This document shows positions 52,779 through 53,026 of a DNA stretch of 53,026 bases, piece by piece. The notes under the pieces were generated by a model, which made no database searches, had not been told where the DNA came from, and was given only the letters and a program-made list of their open reading frames with translations. Numbering within the stretch: the stretch's first letter is position 1; each line of letters begins with the position of its first letter. The stretch spans positions 1-53,026 of the forward strand of contig CAJFLB010000006.1 of NCBI GenBank assembly GCA_904387305.1. The letters are read 5' to 3'. Position numbers and translations under genes: made by a program. The DNA comes from an uncultured Clostridia bacterium (GTDB lineage: Bacteria; Bacillota; Clostridia; TANB77; CAG-508).

Positions 52779-53026
52779 GGGAAATTGAGGACGGACTCAT
52801 TTTTCCTTTTTTCGAATTTAATTAGAATAAAAAATATAGAATATAAAAAAATGAAACGATTTTGCGTATCTAAATTTGAAATTAGAAATTCTAAAGAAAA
52901 ACATGAGGACTGCTCATTTTGCTTAAAATTTACAGCAACAATGAGAGAGGCTCATGTTTTTCTTGTAGAATTTCTATGAAAATTTAGCTTATACAAAATT
53001 GTGTAATGGTTTTATATTCTATATTT
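52779..53026. mobile_element. Foldback element, second copy, truncated by the window end
   Basis: It begins GGGAAATTGAGGACGGACTC right after the sigH stop and shows the same arm sequence as the element at 39359 (ATATAGAATATAAA, then CGATTTTGCGTATCTAAATT). The complementary arm (AATTTCTATGAAAATTTAGC, then TATATTCTATATTT) runs to the window end; about 60 more bases would complete it. Only a short loop lies between the arms, so this is the uninterrupted form. Confidence 0.82.

Noticed and set aside
52785..52979. 64-codon frame after sigH
   Set aside because: It lies inside the foldback element, and the matching part of the other copy is broken by the insertion there.

Overview
This window looks like a chromosomal segment of a low-GC, endospore-forming member of the Clostridia (Firmicutes), probably an anaerobe related to gut clostridia. 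The evidence is the strong A+T bias, the clear AAGGAGG-type ribosome binding sites, a PolC-type replicase, a LexA/RemA/omega gene set, single-chain glycyl-tRNA synthetase behind a T-box, and sporulation genes (spore protease Gpr, an H-type small acid-soluble spore protein, YtxC and the stage-0 sigma factor SigH). Nearly all genes are ordinary housekeeping genes, so the interest lies mainly between them and in two broken reading frames.

Layout. 1-9 kb: an unrecognised 425-residue protein, a site-2-type protease, TsaD (tRNA t6A), a metallophosphoesterase, a YqeG-type phosphatase, a prepilin peptidase, an M24 aminopeptidase, EF-P with a zinc-ribbon partner, and an M23 envelope peptidase. 9.3-10.2 kb: a DinJ antitoxin with a frameshifted YafQ toxin, then tRNA-Trp. 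10.2-17.3 kb: T-box plus glycyl-tRNA synthetase, a DUF1905 protein, an ABC-F ATPase, a spore protein, a TGS-domain nucleoside kinase and an RNHCP protein. 17.3-27.1 kb: a U32/RlhA-like rRNA hydroxylase, polC (frameshifted), a DUF2207-like membrane protein, a thioesterase and a small orphan. 27.3-38.3 kb: alpha-amylase, RsmE, a membrane protein, the yicC-remA-rpoZ-gmk cluster, a small acidic orphan, UvrA, Gpr and a membrane-anchored protein. 38.4-53 kb: YtxC, a GH57 branching enzyme with a DUF4912 partner, a Nudix hydrolase, LexA, a heterodimeric ABC exporter, a BI-1 family protein, AlkD, a GH18/SH3 envelope protein and SigH.

Genes that work together: DUF4912 with GH57, and possibly the GH13 amylase, in cytoplasmic alpha-glucan metabolism; yicC, remA, rpoZ and gmk as one operon; the two ABC half-transporters as a heterodimer; UvrA, AlkD, LexA and PolC in DNA replication and repair, though scattered; SigH, YtxC, Gpr and the spore protein in sporulation.

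Most notable observations. (1) polC and yafQ are each broken by one extra C in the same context (A-C-GGAT), and in both the codon at the break is CGG. By eye, CGG is not used in frame in any other recognised gene of the window. This could be a shared sequencing artefact or +1 recoding at a nearly unused codon. (2) PolC carries a tandem duplication of its OB-fold domain. (3) The intergenic spaces hold several families of short palindromic or foldback repeats: a ~31-bp unit built on GGACCAGGTCC, GGGGAC-tipped foldbacks that double as terminators, a ~550-bp foldback with a second foldback nested inside, an 88-bp inverted-repeat element, a 178-bp MITE-like element, and three hairpin repeats inside the glyS leader. 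No transposase, CRISPR array or rRNA gene was seen.
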